Shown here piece after piece: positions 19,613 to 30,012 of a stretch of DNA of 64,000 bases. The translations under genes and the position numbers were made by a program. The stretch's first letter is position 1. The number at the start of each line of letters is the position of its first letter. The stretch covers positions 19,733,450-19,797,449 of the forward strand of contig OU862927.1 of NCBI GenBank assembly GCA_917880885.1, read 5' to 3'. The stretch is from Limnephilus marmoratus (lineage: Eukaryota; Arthropoda; Insecta; Trichoptera; Limnephilidae). A model generated the notes under the pieces. The model was not told the origin of the DNA, ran no database searches, and saw only the letters and a program-made list of their open reading frames with translations.

Positions 19613-20063
19613 TGCTGCATCCAGACTGAAGCCAACCTTCCAACTCCGAACTTAGTTCGGAGTTGGAAGGTTGGCCGATCGTGTGGTCGCTGCGGCCAAC
19701 CCTCCAACCCCGAATTCTGTACTCCAAAATGGCGGACATGATACAGCTGTAGCTACGCTGTATCTTTTTCAGTTGCCTACAATTATTACGTGCGTATAAT
19801 CATATACTTATATACACGACTTGTTTTCAAACCATTGTTATACCACTCTCCGTAATAATATAGTCATTTTAATAGTACGCGGCACGGTGTGGACAGCTAC
19901 GGCAGGCTGGTTCGTGTGAGTTGGCCGTCGGGATCGCCTCGAAGGCGATCCCGGGCCAACGCGAACTCCAACCTTCCAACTCGAACTTTCAACGCACGAA
20001 CACCCCTCCACACGATCGTCCAAACGTTTGAAGTTGGAACGTTGGCCGCAGTGTGGGCTTACC
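19613..20063. mobile_element. Palindrome-rich MITE inside SINE-B
   Basis: It contains a perfect 45-base palindrome at 19631-19675 (arms of 22 around a single T), a GGGATCGCCT/AGGCGATCCC hairpin near 19931-19953, and many GGCCAAC/TTCCAAC words in both orientations. AGACCT occurs at both junctions with the host SINE-B (about 19605 and 20060) and could be a target duplication. No coding capacity. The superfamily is unknown. Confidence 0.6.
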
Positions 20064-20325
20064 ATTACGTAGACCTTTCCAGTCGGACTCTCTCGACCCG
20101 TACCCTTGCACCGCATAGGATGGGGTTGATTCATACGTCCGTCACCTGTGGACACATTGACCTTCAGATTCATACCCATACCTCATACTTTTTCCTTTCC
20201 AGAACTTCCTCTCCTCCCTTTCCTTAAAAATACCCTCCACGCAGCATCCCTTACGATGACGTAGGCCCTAAAGGAAATTATTTTCCTCAGGGCCTCCTGT
20301 GAAGAGCTAAGTTAAAAAAAATGTT
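20064..20325 (+). mobile_element. SINE-B copy, 3' part
   Basis: It continues the SINE-B split at 19612: CTTTCCAGTCGGACTCTCTC, GACCCGTACCCTTGCACCGC, TCCGTCACC, CAGAACTTCCTC and the terminal hairpin (GGCCCTAAAGG with CCTCAGGGCC), ending in an A-run. Confidence 0.7.
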
Positions 20326-20454
20326 TGTTTAAATGAATGTACTTATGTTATCAAATGTATTGTAGTTATTTTATAGTTAAGTTATAGTTAACTATTGGAA
20401 AAAATAAAGGGATAAACAAAATTTGGTAGGCGAAATTCACGTCTGTGTAATCTA

Positions 20455-20712
20455 GTAATGACAGTGAGGGAGTCCGGCTGGAGAAGTCAAAGAGACTCCA
20501 CGCTCTCCATTCTCTCCCGATCCGACCTGTCGTGCAGCTCGTAGGCAGACGCATCCGCAGCCAAGACCCCGACAAACCTCACCCCATGAACCTGGTCACC
20601 CCTGCTAAGTCACCAAATAAAGCGAACCATTTGCGGTGACCTATGGCAGCGGTGTTGGTTATCCAATAAAAGGTTCTCGGGGCGGCGGTACCCATACCCG
20701 CCTCCCAAATTG
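20455..20712 (-). mobile_element. SINE-B copy lacking its 3' tail
   Basis: In antisense it carries GAGTCCGGCTGGAGAAGTCA, TCTCTCCCGATCCGACCTG, AACCTCACCCCATGAACC, GTGACCTATGGCAGC and GGTACCCATACCCGCCTCCC. The 3' hairpin part is absent. Confidence 0.7.
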
Positions 20713-21237
20713 TAAGCTGTCACATTCAGTGTAATCTTCCATACGATATCGGAAACTTTGCTTTGTTTGTTTGACTCTAATATAATATAGGTCCCTACCT
20801 ACTCGTGATGGCTAAACGTTGATATCTCATTCAATGAAAAAAAATACATTCGTTTATTTGCAGATATATAAACAAACGTATCAGTGAATCGGGGTATCAC
20901 TATTGCAAATAAAAACAGTTCGTTTCTTCCTTAGTTCCTCTTTTGGCCACCTGAACAGAATGTTTGTAAATATATGGGTAGGTACCTACCGAGATCTGGA
21001 GTCGAGCTAAATGTCAAAATTAAAAATAGATTTCCTTAAAATTTTCATCTCATGGAAAAAACGCTGTAAGCGATTTCTAAGAGAGCTTTTTACGTAGAAC
21101 CTAGAATGATAAACAAATAGGTATAATAGGAAAATGTTTACCTGAACACGTGTCCAGCGGGCATCTGCGGTGTGTATGCGCGTACGATTGTTTACGCATC
21201 ACTGAAGCTATAACGAGAACGCACTCATTTATATATC

Positions 21238-21720
21238 AACATCAACACCGAAATAAAATTAAAAATGGAATCATTGCCACTCTTTGGGTAGGTACTTTCA
21301 GGTACGATTTTTCTTCCGGTATCTACCTACCCACTTACAGTCGTGTATTAGTAAAAAAATTTCAACACTGCAGATTAATTTTAAAATGGAATCTTTTTAC
21401 TAGCTTTTCTGGTAGGTACTCGTAGGAAAGATTGTCTATTTCGGTACCTAAATACGCCAAAAAAAATGTACACCTGCAAAGCCTGGAGCTGGTCGGTTGA
21501 TGAGTGTCTACCAAAAGCTCTATTTAGTTTTTAAAGTTGATTTACCGCCGAACCTGGAACTATTTATCTGGCAACACTGAATTTAAACATAGAAATTTTA
21601 TGCAACCATTATTTTCTGGCTGGGCAGGTACTGAAAGGTAATATTATAATCTATTTCGGTACTTACCCCAAACAAAAATTTCAGCTGAAAAGCGCGAACC
21701 TGAGGAAAACAACAGACTTC
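21238..21720 (+). repeat. Three diverged tandem copies with GGTAGGTACT core
   Basis: Each unit starts with AACACTG/AACACCG, has an AAAATGGAATC-like block, then GGTAGGTACT and a following CTATTTCGGTACCTA-like block. Cores lie at about 21288, 21411 and 21623. Units differ in length (about 125-210 bp). A fourth, more distant core (palindrome GGTAGGTACCTACC) lies at 20979. Function unknown. Confidence 0.55.
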
Positions 21721-21829
21721 GCGCGCATATTCGAACGGGTATGAACTTGGTTCACGATGGTTCTGGGTACCTACCGCTGTGTTTATATCACCAATCAAAC
21801 AAGCGAACGAAGCTATTCAATTTTTAAAC

Positions 21830-22100
21830 TTCCAGCTTCGTTCTTGTGTCGATTCGATTCGATTTTATTGGAAGAATCGTAATTTAATACGAGCGCGTCC
21901 ATCCGAAGCCGTCTCGAGGGGGCAACTGGCATAAGAAGGCGCCGCAAACGATAGGGTGGTTACCATGGCGACCGTGTATATGGCGCCCAGCGCGGGAACG
22001 AGGCTCGGCTATTTTTGCAAATGGCGCGTTTTTCCGATATCTTTCCTATAAATGTGAAATAAGGCCGATATAAATTATATTTGAGCTCTGCGGTGGCTTT
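21830..22100. promoter_or_regulatory. GC-rich promoter-like island with RFX and YY1-like sites
   Basis: In an AT-rich window this block is clearly GC- and CpG-richer. GTTACCATGGCGAC (21959-21972) is a near-ideal RFX X-box (two inverted half sites). ATGGCG, the YY1/Pho core, occurs three times in 62 bases (21965, 21980, 22021), with flanks close to AAnATGGCGnC. No coding frame follows. It may be the promoter of a gene whose exons lie outside or between repeats. Confidence 0.4.
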
Positions 22101-22559
22101 AGAATCAATCGCCCGGTATAATCCAGTACTTTCAGAGACAGATCGCTTTCAAACGTTTTAATTTTATGGGATAGATAAATTTTTGTAGAGGGGTCGGGAT
22201 GAATGGATTTGGGTCAAGACCGTGGCAATGAAACTGACCTATTAAATGAATAGATTTGAAACATGAAACTAAACAGATCGTTCGCATCAAGATAATAGAA
22301 TTATTGAACGTAAATTGTTATTATTCGTAGGACTTAAAGATTTATGTGATGAATTTAGGGTTGCCAACCGTCCTGTTTTCCCAGGACATGGTCCTGCTTT
22401 TTGGGGTGTCGTGGGCTGTCCTGGATAGTTTTTAAGCATACCCCTGAGTTTTTAAAGAGTCCTGTTAAGGACCTATGTTTTAAAATTCGTGCGCCACTAC
22501 TCTCTCCAATCGTTTTGTCAACCACAAATGTTGAGGAACATTTGTGGAGTTGAAAAGTA

Positions 22560-23267
22560 TAGGGTTTTCCAATAAGAGGTGTTATTTTGAATAGCCCGCT
22601 ATTTCGGTAGATGTCACTTTTGAAGCTGTCATTTTTTGACATTTGATAAGTAGAAACTACGCCATTAATAAAAATGGAATGATACACGCTTCAACAACGC
22701 ATTGAAATTATTAAAGTAAATTATTAGAGCAACAGTTACGGTGAATGGATTGCGCTATCGAGAGATGATTAATGATTTTTGATGGCCGGAATTGGATGGT
22801 ATTGATCTGGACAACGTTTACTTTCAACAAGACGGCGCTACGTGCCACACAAGCAACGAAACCATTGATTATTTACGGGAAAAGTTTCCGGACCCTGTTA
22901 TCTCCCGAAGAGGTGATCACGATTGGCCACCGAGATCTTGTGATTTAACACCTTGCGACTTCTTCCTTTGGGGCCACGTGAAAGAGAAGGTCTACGCCAA
23001 GAGCCCAGCGTCGATTCAAGACCTCAAAGGTGGAATTCGCGAGGCTATGAGGACATAGGACAGCCACTTTGCGATTTGGTTATGGAAAATTTCATGAAAA
23101 GGATATGGTCCTGTAAGCGTGGTCATGGTGGTCATTTGCCTGATGTTATTTTCCAATATTAACGGCATACCTTCCTCTTTATAATGAAATAAACATCCGA
23201 TCATTTATATTAAAAAATGTTTTTTTTCTTTGAATATCAAAATAACACCTCTTATTGGAAAACCCTG
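22560..23267 (+). mobile_element. Internally deleted mariner-type element (DD41D spacing)
   Basis: Terminal inverted repeats of 31 bp (AGGGTTTTCCAATAAGAGG...) differ at only the tip base. TA duplications lie at 22558-22559 and 23268-23269. The transposase N-terminus (start near 22674) is joined by deletion to its catalytic C-terminal half, which reads YFQQDGATCHTS and PRSCDLTPCDFFLWG. There are 41 residues between the second and third catalytic Asp. The first Asp and the HTH are lost, so it is not autonomous. Confidence 0.85.
22792..23058 (+). pseudogene. Mariner transposase C-terminal fragment
   Basis: The frame covers the last third of a DDE_3-type mariner transposase: FQQDGATCHT (second Asp), a DHDWPPRS block and LTPCDFFLWGHVKEKVY (third Asp). 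It ends early at a TAG at 23056. The next frame continues with LCDLVMENFMKRIW...GHLPDVIF, so a frameshift lies near 23050. The upstream catalytic Asp is deleted. Confidence 0.8.
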
Positions 23268-23518
23268 TACAATAAAAATAAAGAATAAAAGACTTAAATA
23301 AATAAATAATAATAAAAAAATAAGACCTAAGAATTTGTCCTATAACATTACTTACTTAGACTTAATTATTTAATGATTAAAAACATCATTCCTCCATTTG
23401 ATTCGCTAATTTAGTAACAAAATGTTAGTTGAACACTTTAATAAAAAATGTGATTTCTATTAGTTGTTTTATTGATCCTGTTTTCAGTGCAATATAACTA
23501 TAACAATTAGGTACTGCT

Positions 23519-23520
<2 letters not shown>

Positions 23521-23580
<60 letters not shown>
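23521..23580. repeat. (TA)n microsatellite
   Basis: An uninterrupted TA tract of about 29 units lies within the right arm of the hAT element. Confidence 0.95.
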
Positions 23581-23585
<5 letters not shown>

Positions 23586-23684
23586 CCTGGCATTAAATCG
23601 AAATGTCCTGGTGTTTCTACCATCAAATCCTGGATTTCAAAGTTTGGAGATGGCAACCCTAGATGAATTGATTTTGACTTGCCG

Positions 23685-24055
23685 ATGGAGTGCAGAGGTA
23701 AGGCTCTTGACTCGCACTCCGAAGGTCGCGTGATCGAATCCCGGTGTGGCAAATAAATTTTATTTGGTTAATTTGTGTTATTCACAATTTATTCATTTAA
23801 AATAATATATGGTATATTTGCGGCACGTTCCAGAGCGGAAGATACTCTCAGTATCGCCCTGGTGTAAGACCACCATTCAGAATTGAAACGTTGCTTGAAA
23901 TGGCTTTAGCCGTGTTTGGTGACCAGATCTGAATAGCCGGGTACTTCCCCACCTTCCTCTTCCCTATCTCCTTCCCCTCCTCACTATCTTCAGCCTCACA
24001 ACTTACCCCAATTGGGGATGCCACTCTTGTGCGGTATTCATGTAAAAAAAAAAAT
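23685..24055 (+). mobile_element. SINE-A, near full length (sense)
   Basis: It has a tRNA-like head (GAGGTAAGGCTCTTGACTCGC, B box GATCGAATCCC) and the GGCAAATAAATTTTATTTGG junction. The body runs through GCACGTTCCAGAGCGGAAGA and TCAGCCTCACAACTTACCCC to GTGCGGTATTCATGT and a poly(A) tail of 11. Same family as 18898-19316. Confidence 0.8.
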
Positions 24056-25017
24056 TTAATGCAAATCTCTGTCTGAATTCTTGACATGATGTGTCAATAA
24101 ATTAAACAGAAAATTAGTTCAATTTCGAAAATTGGACTAACTTTCTGTTTATATTATATTACTGGTGGGTATTTTATCACTTATCTAAAGTATTGGCACA
24201 ATCGGTTAGAATTTTGAAAATGACTCTTAAGAGGGCATTACCAGAGAAAACCAGAAATATGTCATTTTCAAATCAGATATTAGACTTATCGACTCTTTTC
24301 CACAAAAAATTATAAATGGATTTCGAAAGATTGTTCTTTTATCTAGCATTCGCATGTAATAAATTTTGAGAAAAATTTTAATTTTTAGTATAATAAGGTT
24401 ATTCCATAGGTCTTTGGCAGATTTGTTAAATTTTCAAAAAAGATTTTGTATTATACCACACCCATTTCAAATAATATAATCATGCAGTAAAATAAATCAA
24501 TACATCATCTAGCAAACGCATGTTTTAGAATTTGAATTTTAGTTTCAATAAAATCATTAAAAAATATGTACGTACATGTATTTCTTGACGAAAATTGGTC
24601 CATTTGTGTATTTATTTGCGCACTTACAAACTAATATATTTCATATTTTTTTAACATTGTTCTTAAAATTAGACATTATTGAAAAATGATAAATACTTAT
24701 AATCAAAAAATAACTACAAAAAGTACATTATTTTAATAGTTTTATCATCACGCCTTTCAGCATTTTTGGATGAAGGTATAAATTAAAGCTAATTTGAATT
24801 GAAATAAATTCGATAGTGAGTTATAATTTTAAAAAGCTGGTACGGAGAATAATTAATCTTTCTCGTTGTAACCGCCCTGCACGATCGTAAGAACAACTTT
24901 CGACGAAAAGTGGATTTTCGTCCGCTGGCTGGTTAAACGCTCTTAAATTCAAATGAATTCGAGTTGAGACCCAGATTTATAATCACAGACAGATTGATGT
25001 ACAACTAAAATTGTTAT
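24056..25017. other. Unassigned AT-rich sequence
   Basis: No gene, repeat family or RNA could be supported. Around 24850-24960 a moderately GC-rich stretch (GTAACCGCCCTGCACGATCG, TTTTCGTCCGCTGGCTGG) stands out and may be conserved non-coding sequence or an old exon. Confidence 0.3.
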
Positions 25018-25108
25018 GTTAAATGATACCGATAGTATCTTTCCGTGCTATAGCAATGGAACGTGCCGCAAATATGCTATATATTATTTCAAACTGGCGG
25101 GGATACCT
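25018..25108 (-). repeat. SINE-A fragment
   Basis: In antisense it matches the middle of SINE-A: CCGATAGTATCTTTCC, GGAACGTGCCGCAAATATGC and TATATATTATTTCAAA. A separate 30-base piece of the head-body junction (AATAAAATAACATTTATTTGCG) lies at about 25575. Confidence 0.6.
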
Positions 25109-25904
25109 GGCTTTGCTCAGGGAGTTGATATGATCTTGCTTTATATGCCCCCAACCAATGGGTAGCCCCACCCATACAAAAAAGGCTTCGATAGGTCCAC
25201 AATGTTCCAGAACATTCCACAGCATCCTAGAGGGTTCTGGAATGAAATACACAATCATCTGGGATGTTCCGAAATGTTCCCTAACATTTCAGACTATTCT
25301 CGAACATTTCTTAACACTCTAAAATGCTCCGTAATATTGTGGAATGCTCTCGAAAACTCTCGAATATTCTAGACTGTTCTAGAAATTTCTGGAGGACGAA
25401 ACTTTCAGCTCTTAGATCTTCAAAATCAAGTCCTTCACGTAAAAAAGGGAACCATCTTCATTGATCGGGGATAGAGGTCTCCGCATCACATAACTCCCTT
25501 GATCGAACCGGGACACGTTTTTGAGTTTTAGCGGCACGTACACTGTACACTTTCTTTTATAATAAATTACAGAAATTAATAAAATAACATTTATTTGCGT
25601 ATGCGCCTTATTCCGCGAGCATGGAGCCGTCAGAATTATAGAGCAGGGAGCCAAAGGATTATCTGATGAAATCATAGTTTAGTAAATTCTTTGCCAAATT
25701 AAAATGAGGTCTACCAAAGTTGTTCTTATTTGTCACGAAAAAATGTTTTAAAAATAGAAGGTAAAAATGTGATATTTTGTAAAAAATTATTGACGAAATA
25801 TTGTTCTATCAAATATTGCCACAAAAGGTGCCGGTAATACCATTTGGGGTATTTCGTTATTAACTTCAATCACGTTTGGTTACCGTTTTTTCCTCCACTA
25901 AACT

Positions 25905-26165
25905 TATCCTGGGAAGGAAAATAGTAGGAATCTGGAGGTCAGTGGGTCCAGGAGTTACGGACGTATGAATCCATTCATATTGAACCATTCCTTCCACTCG
26001 ATATACTGCGATGGATCGAAAAAGTCCGGATGTGGAAGTCAAAAGAACTCCCTCTACCAGTCTAACCCGATCCGGCCACCCCATGGACCACTCAACCTAT
26101 GGCAGGGGTGTTGATTATCCAATAAACAGTTCCGGAGGCGGGGGTACCCATAAACGCATCCCACA
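25905..26165 (-). mobile_element. SINE-B copy
   Basis: In antisense it has GAGGTCAGTGGGTCCAGGAG, TTACGGACGTATGAATCC, AAAAAGTCCGGATGTGGAAG, TCTAACCCGATCCGGCC and GGTACCCATAAACGCATCCCA. A short tail-like piece (TTAGCTCCACACGCCCTGAG) follows separately at 26290-26320. Confidence 0.65.
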
Positions 26166-26384
26166 GTTAAATAATTTTACTGCATAAATCAGCTCTAATC
26201 GTTATCATAAACATTGTAAAGCCAGCTTATCTTATTTGGGGATTGACATGCCAGCGATTTCTATATATAAATAATTTGAGCTTTTTTACATTAGCTCCAC
26301 ACGCCCTGAGGAAAATAAGCTTTGGCGTAATGAAATTATTTCATCAGATTACGATGAAACTTTGGTGAGTTGAGGTGCGCACGC

Positions 26385-26624
26385 CCGCGAAAGTTTTTAT
26401 ATATACCTACTGGTGAACTTGGTGTTATGAAATAAAAAATTTAAATAGATGGCGCGTGAATAGTTTGAAGAATGTGTGTATTTCATGTAGTTTATTGGCA
26501 GGGAGGGAGGGCGGGAGGGGGTGATAAATCCAAGACCGGCGGAGGGGGGTGAAGGAGTGAGGGGGGGGGGGGATTCGGGGGAGGGAAGGAGCGGAAGGTG
26601 GAGGGTATGCGTGGAAAAGCGTGT
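26385..26624. repeat. Helitron-like purine-rich sequence
   Basis: CGCCCGCGAAAG near the start, AAATAGATGGCGCGTGAATAG, and a 120-base G/A-rich stretch with GGGGGGGG runs resemble the purine-rich middles of the Helitron-like elements at 13739 and 35840. No clear ends. Confidence 0.4.
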
Positions 26625-26860
26625 GTGAATGAACTTCATAATTTGGAGACCAAACTGTGGAATTATACTCGACATGACTCCGTACTAGTGACATATACAG
26701 TGTTTTGTTATTATTTATATTACGAAAGTCATTAGATACTCGTAAAATAAAGCCCGACATTTGCTTGGATGCGATTTCTACATGCTTGATAAAATCGATT
26801 TTCCTTTCAAACCATACACTCAAATCATTAATTTCCGAGACAGAAACTAATGAAATATTA
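26625..26860 (-). pseudogene. LINE ORF2 C-terminal fragment
   Basis: The minus strand reads VWFERKIDFIKHVEIASKQMSGF, NDFRNINNNKTLYMSLVRSHVEYNSTVWSP. This is the post-palm segment of a Jockey-type reverse transcriptase (DLGV.FD.KL.F..H, SLVRS.LEY.S.VW.P). It runs directly into the Helitron-like sequence at 26624. No catalytic motifs are included. Confidence 0.75.
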
Positions 26861-28010
26861 CTAACGGAACAATAAAAATGTTATTCGATTAATTATTCGA
26901 TAAAACCTTGAAATTTGATATTTGTTTGTGTAGTTATCTTGACACCATATAAAAAGTTTGGACAAGTTATTTGACAATATATGGCTAATTCAAATAATAA
27001 TTAGTTGATAAAAAATTGCCACACCTCCGATTGTACATTGGGTGTCGATCTGTAAACTGATTTATGTGCCCACTTCTTTATTTTATTTGAGTAAAACCAC
27101 CCATCCAAGGACAAACTAAATTTGATTACGTCGCGATACTGAGTGTGACTGAGTGTCTTCCACTCGCATTTATAATAAAAATATCTAGGCCAGATAGACT
27201 TATCAAATTAAATAAGTAATACCCGTCACAAAATGGTGATAAAGTTATCATTTTTTATTACATTTATCATCATATTTTTACGACCCAAAGCGACTCTTTG
27301 AAAAAAAATCCTAAATATTGTTCACGGACAAATTACGATTTTTCACCCTCAGGCGAAACGTCAAACTCACGGAATTCACCCAAATCGGAAAATTGCTTTC
27401 CTAAGCACGTAGTGATAAAGGAAAAAAATGGCATATCACGTGAAATCTCATATTTTACACTACCAACACAGGCCCATAACAAAGGCTTGGTGTCGTCGGT
27501 TCGACGCTGACAAAATCAGGCAAATATCAAAGCTGGCTTCTCTGAAATCAAAAATGATTCGAGATTAGAGGGCTCTGTGATTCGGTTATGACATCAAGGA
27601 CGCAATATTGTGTCGGTACTTACTGGTAGTTACTTTACTACCCAGCTTTCCCACAGTTGAAACATCATTATTTGTAACTTTGTTTTCTTATCGAACTTTT
27701 GATAAAATATATTTTTTACAATCCAATTAATTTTTCAAAACTCCCTCATCTTTGATGAAAATTTGTGACAAATTACGTTGAGACAGAAAGGATTGTAATT
27801 TGTAAAAATAATTTATATTCTGAATTTTCCAACAAAATTTTGAAAACAAATCATTATTTTTACTTAAATAATGGATTCAAAATTTTATATACAAATACAA
27901 TGGGCTTACAAATAACTTCAAAATTAATAGGTGTTAATAGTTAGTTAAATATTATCACTATCCAAATATTTTTAAAAAAGTCATCTTTTAAATTTATTTT
28001 CACATTTATA
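26861..28010. other. Unassigned AT-rich sequence
   Basis: There is one 70-codon frame at 27298-27510 without recognisable motifs, in a local GC-richer stretch. No repeats matched elsewhere in the window. Nothing further can be supported. Confidence 0.3.
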
Positions 28011-28014
28011 GCGT

Positions 28015-28390
28015 TTTTTATATGAATACCTCACAAGAGTACCAATTTCTCCCGTCTGGAGCCAGTGAGACTATGGCATCCCCAATTGGTGTATGTTGTG
28101 AGGCTGTAGGTAAGTGGGGAGGGGAAAGAGATGGGAAAAGGTCTAATCACCAAACACGGCTAAAGCAATTTCAAGCAACATTTCAATTCTGCATGGTGTT
28201 CCTACACCAGGTCGATACTGAGACTATCTTCCACTCTGGAACGTGCCGCAACTATACCTACTGTATGTTATTTTAAACGAATTAATTGTGAAATAACACA
28301 AATCAATCAAATAAAATTTATTTGCGCACTTCGGGATTTGAAAATGCGACCTTCGGACTGCGGGTCAAGAGCCTTACCCCTTGACCATGA
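28015..28390 (-). mobile_element. SINE-A copy, no poly(A) run
   Basis: In antisense it runs from GAATACCTCACAAGAGTACC through CCAGTGAGACTATGGCATCC, CACCAAACACGGCTAAAGC and CTTCCACTCTGGAACGTGCC to the decayed tRNA head (GACCTTCGGACTGCGGGTC). The B box has lost its consensus. Confidence 0.75.
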
Positions 28391-28477
28391 ATGCCATCAT
28401 TAATTTTTAAAAATTATTTTTATCAAAAATTTTGGTGTAAACAAAGTGTGTTATTTTCATTTTATTAAAAACCAGCA

Positions 28478-28668
28478 GACCACGTTGCTGTGGCTAACGA
28501 AACACAACGCCATCTACTATCAACACCATTACCCAACCTTTATAACCAACGCCATCTGTTAATTTGGCAGCCCGCTCGTCCACCACATACAGACATTATC
28601 CTTTAACTATATATTTCAACAAATTTACGCAAAACCTGGACAAACTATATACCTAAACCTTCCTATAG

Positions 28669-28680
<12 letters not shown>
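28478..28680 (+). repeat. Dispersed repeat D, 5' part (split)
   Basis: ACCAGCAGACCACGTTGCTG, AACACAACGCCATCTACT, TTATAACCAACGCCATCTG and ACTATATACCTAAACCTTCC match repeat D at 14913. The ending of the same repeat (CTAAACCTTCCTCATGAATC) resumes at 29887 after about 1.2 kb of inserted sequence. A TA tract (28672-28702) borders the break. Confidence 0.5.
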
Positions 28681-28705
<25 letters not shown>

Positions 28706-28959
28706 ATCTTGACTTAAACATTACTTTATCAATAAAAAAATTATAATTAATATTTGACGAGTTAAAGTATTTCACCAAAAAATGTAGACATAATTTGTCT
28801 TGACGCGACCTAGTGGGAGATTTGGCACTTACAATGACTTTTTTGCCAAATAAAAATAAAGTTGGTTGTTTTCAGGTGGAAAACTGTAATAAGCAGTAAT
28901 TGTTGAATGAAACACTAGTATATATTGAATTATTTGGTGGGTAGGAGATAAGCCGACGT

Positions 28960-29033
28960 AGCTCAGTGGTTAAGAGCAGTTGACCGGATATCAGAAGGAC
29001 GTGGGTTCGAGACCCGTAGGCGGCATGTGTCAT
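28960..29033 (+). repeat. tRNA-like sequence next to a LINE end
   Basis: It has A box TAGCTCAGTGGTTAAGAG and B box GGTTCGAGACCC. The ends GCCG and CGGC pair, but bases 5 and 7 of the acceptor stem do not, so a functional tRNA is unlikely. The LINE fragment 29040-29860 runs toward it on the opposite strand, so the tRNA-like part lies at the LINE's 3' end in antisense. Confidence 0.55.
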
Positions 29034-29039
29034 TTCTCG

Positions 29040-29860
29040 GGGGATTTTTTCAATGTAGAGGAGTGTTTCAGGCTAATTCTTCTTCTTTCGTATGGTGGGA
29101 GGTCAGAGGGGGACATCTAGGTCTGCGAGCCAGTCTAGGGCCTCAGGCGTTGCCCTGTGGACCTCATCAATCCCGCCGGGGAATTAATGGAGCGGGCATT
29201 CGTTGACCACATGTTCGGTGGTCTGCACCGCACCGCATTCACACGTCGCTGACTCGTTAAGGCCCCATCTATGCATCATGTGAGCACAACGGCTATGGGA
29301 GCACCTTATCCTATTGATGGCAGTCCAGAGTTTGCGAGGCAACGAGAACCCAGGCTGTCTCTCAGTGGGGTCTTGCACGAGATGTGCGTTTTTGACGTTG
29401 GCTGATTGCCACTCAAGCTTCCACCTATTTTCTGGGGTGAGAGGTGTTCGAAGGAGTCTTTCTCCTTCCGTCCAGAAGGGTTTTCGAGACTTTAAGCGGC
29501 ATGCCGGGTGAGAAACGACATCATCGTGCAAGGGTATTTCGCTTTTTAGCAGCGCCTTCTTGTATTCCCTCAGTGTTGCAATCTCTCGCCTGATATTTGG
29601 CGGGGTTATATTTGCAAGTACGGGGAGCCAAGGAAGAGGAGTCGATTTTAAGGTTCCGCTGATGGTTCGCATTGTGGCATTAAGCTGAACGTCGACCATG
29701 GAAGTGTGGGCGCTTCTGGCCCATACTGGATCACAGTATTCAGCTGCTGAGAAAACCAGGGCAATGGATGCCGTTCTGAGCGTGTTGGCGTCGCATCCCC
29801 AGCTAGTACCAGCCAGCTTATTGACTAAGTTTAGTCTTGTCCTGGTTTTTTTTTGTCAGG
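29040..29860 (-). pseudogene. LINE ORF2 C-terminus with zinc-binding motif
   Basis: The minus strand reads TKLNLVNKLAGTSWGCDANTLRTASIALVFSAAEYCDPVWARSAHT, continuing to LPRKLWTAINRIRCSHSRCAHMMHRWGLNESATCECGAVQTTEHVVNECPL. The C-x-C...H...C motif and LNR.R..H.RC....KWG are typical of the far C-terminus of insect LINE ORF2 proteins. It is open for over 250 codons, so the insertion is fairly young. It is 5'-truncated after the RT domain. Confidence 0.8.
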
Positions 29861-29876
29861 CTAATAATTATTACTT

Positions 29877-30012
29877 ATAATATTTCTAAACCTTCCTCAT
29901 GAATCACTCTATCTATTTATGAAAACCGCATGAAAATCCGTTCAGTAGTGTTTGAGTTCATCACGAACAGACAGATGGACGCGACGGAGGACTTTAATTT
30001 GTAATATCTAGA
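29877..30012 (+). repeat. Dispersed repeat D, 3' part
   Basis: TTTCTAAACCTTCCTCATGAATC, GAAAACCGCATGAAAATCCG, TTCAGTAGT and the ending ACTTTAATTTGTAATATCTAG match the end of repeat D at 15430-15556. Confidence 0.55.

Larger units (their letters stand above)
22356..23661. mobile_element. Non-autonomous hAT element with 8-bp target duplication
   Basis: The terminal repeats are TAGGGTTGCCA at the left and TGGCAACCCTA at the right. Both are flanked by the identical octamer GATGAATT (22348-22355 and 23662-23669), the hAT-type duplication. The interior has AGGACATGGTCCTG and other CCTG-rich words, a palindrome CCACAAATGTT...CATTTGTGG near 22530, and a TA microsatellite. No hAT transposase frame remains. 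A mariner copy (22560-23267) sits inside. Confidence 0.85.

Noticed and set aside
28960..29033. Functional tRNA gene
   Set aside because: A and B boxes are good but the acceptor stem fails at two positions and no anticodon arm of standard form is seen. It is kept as tRNA-like.
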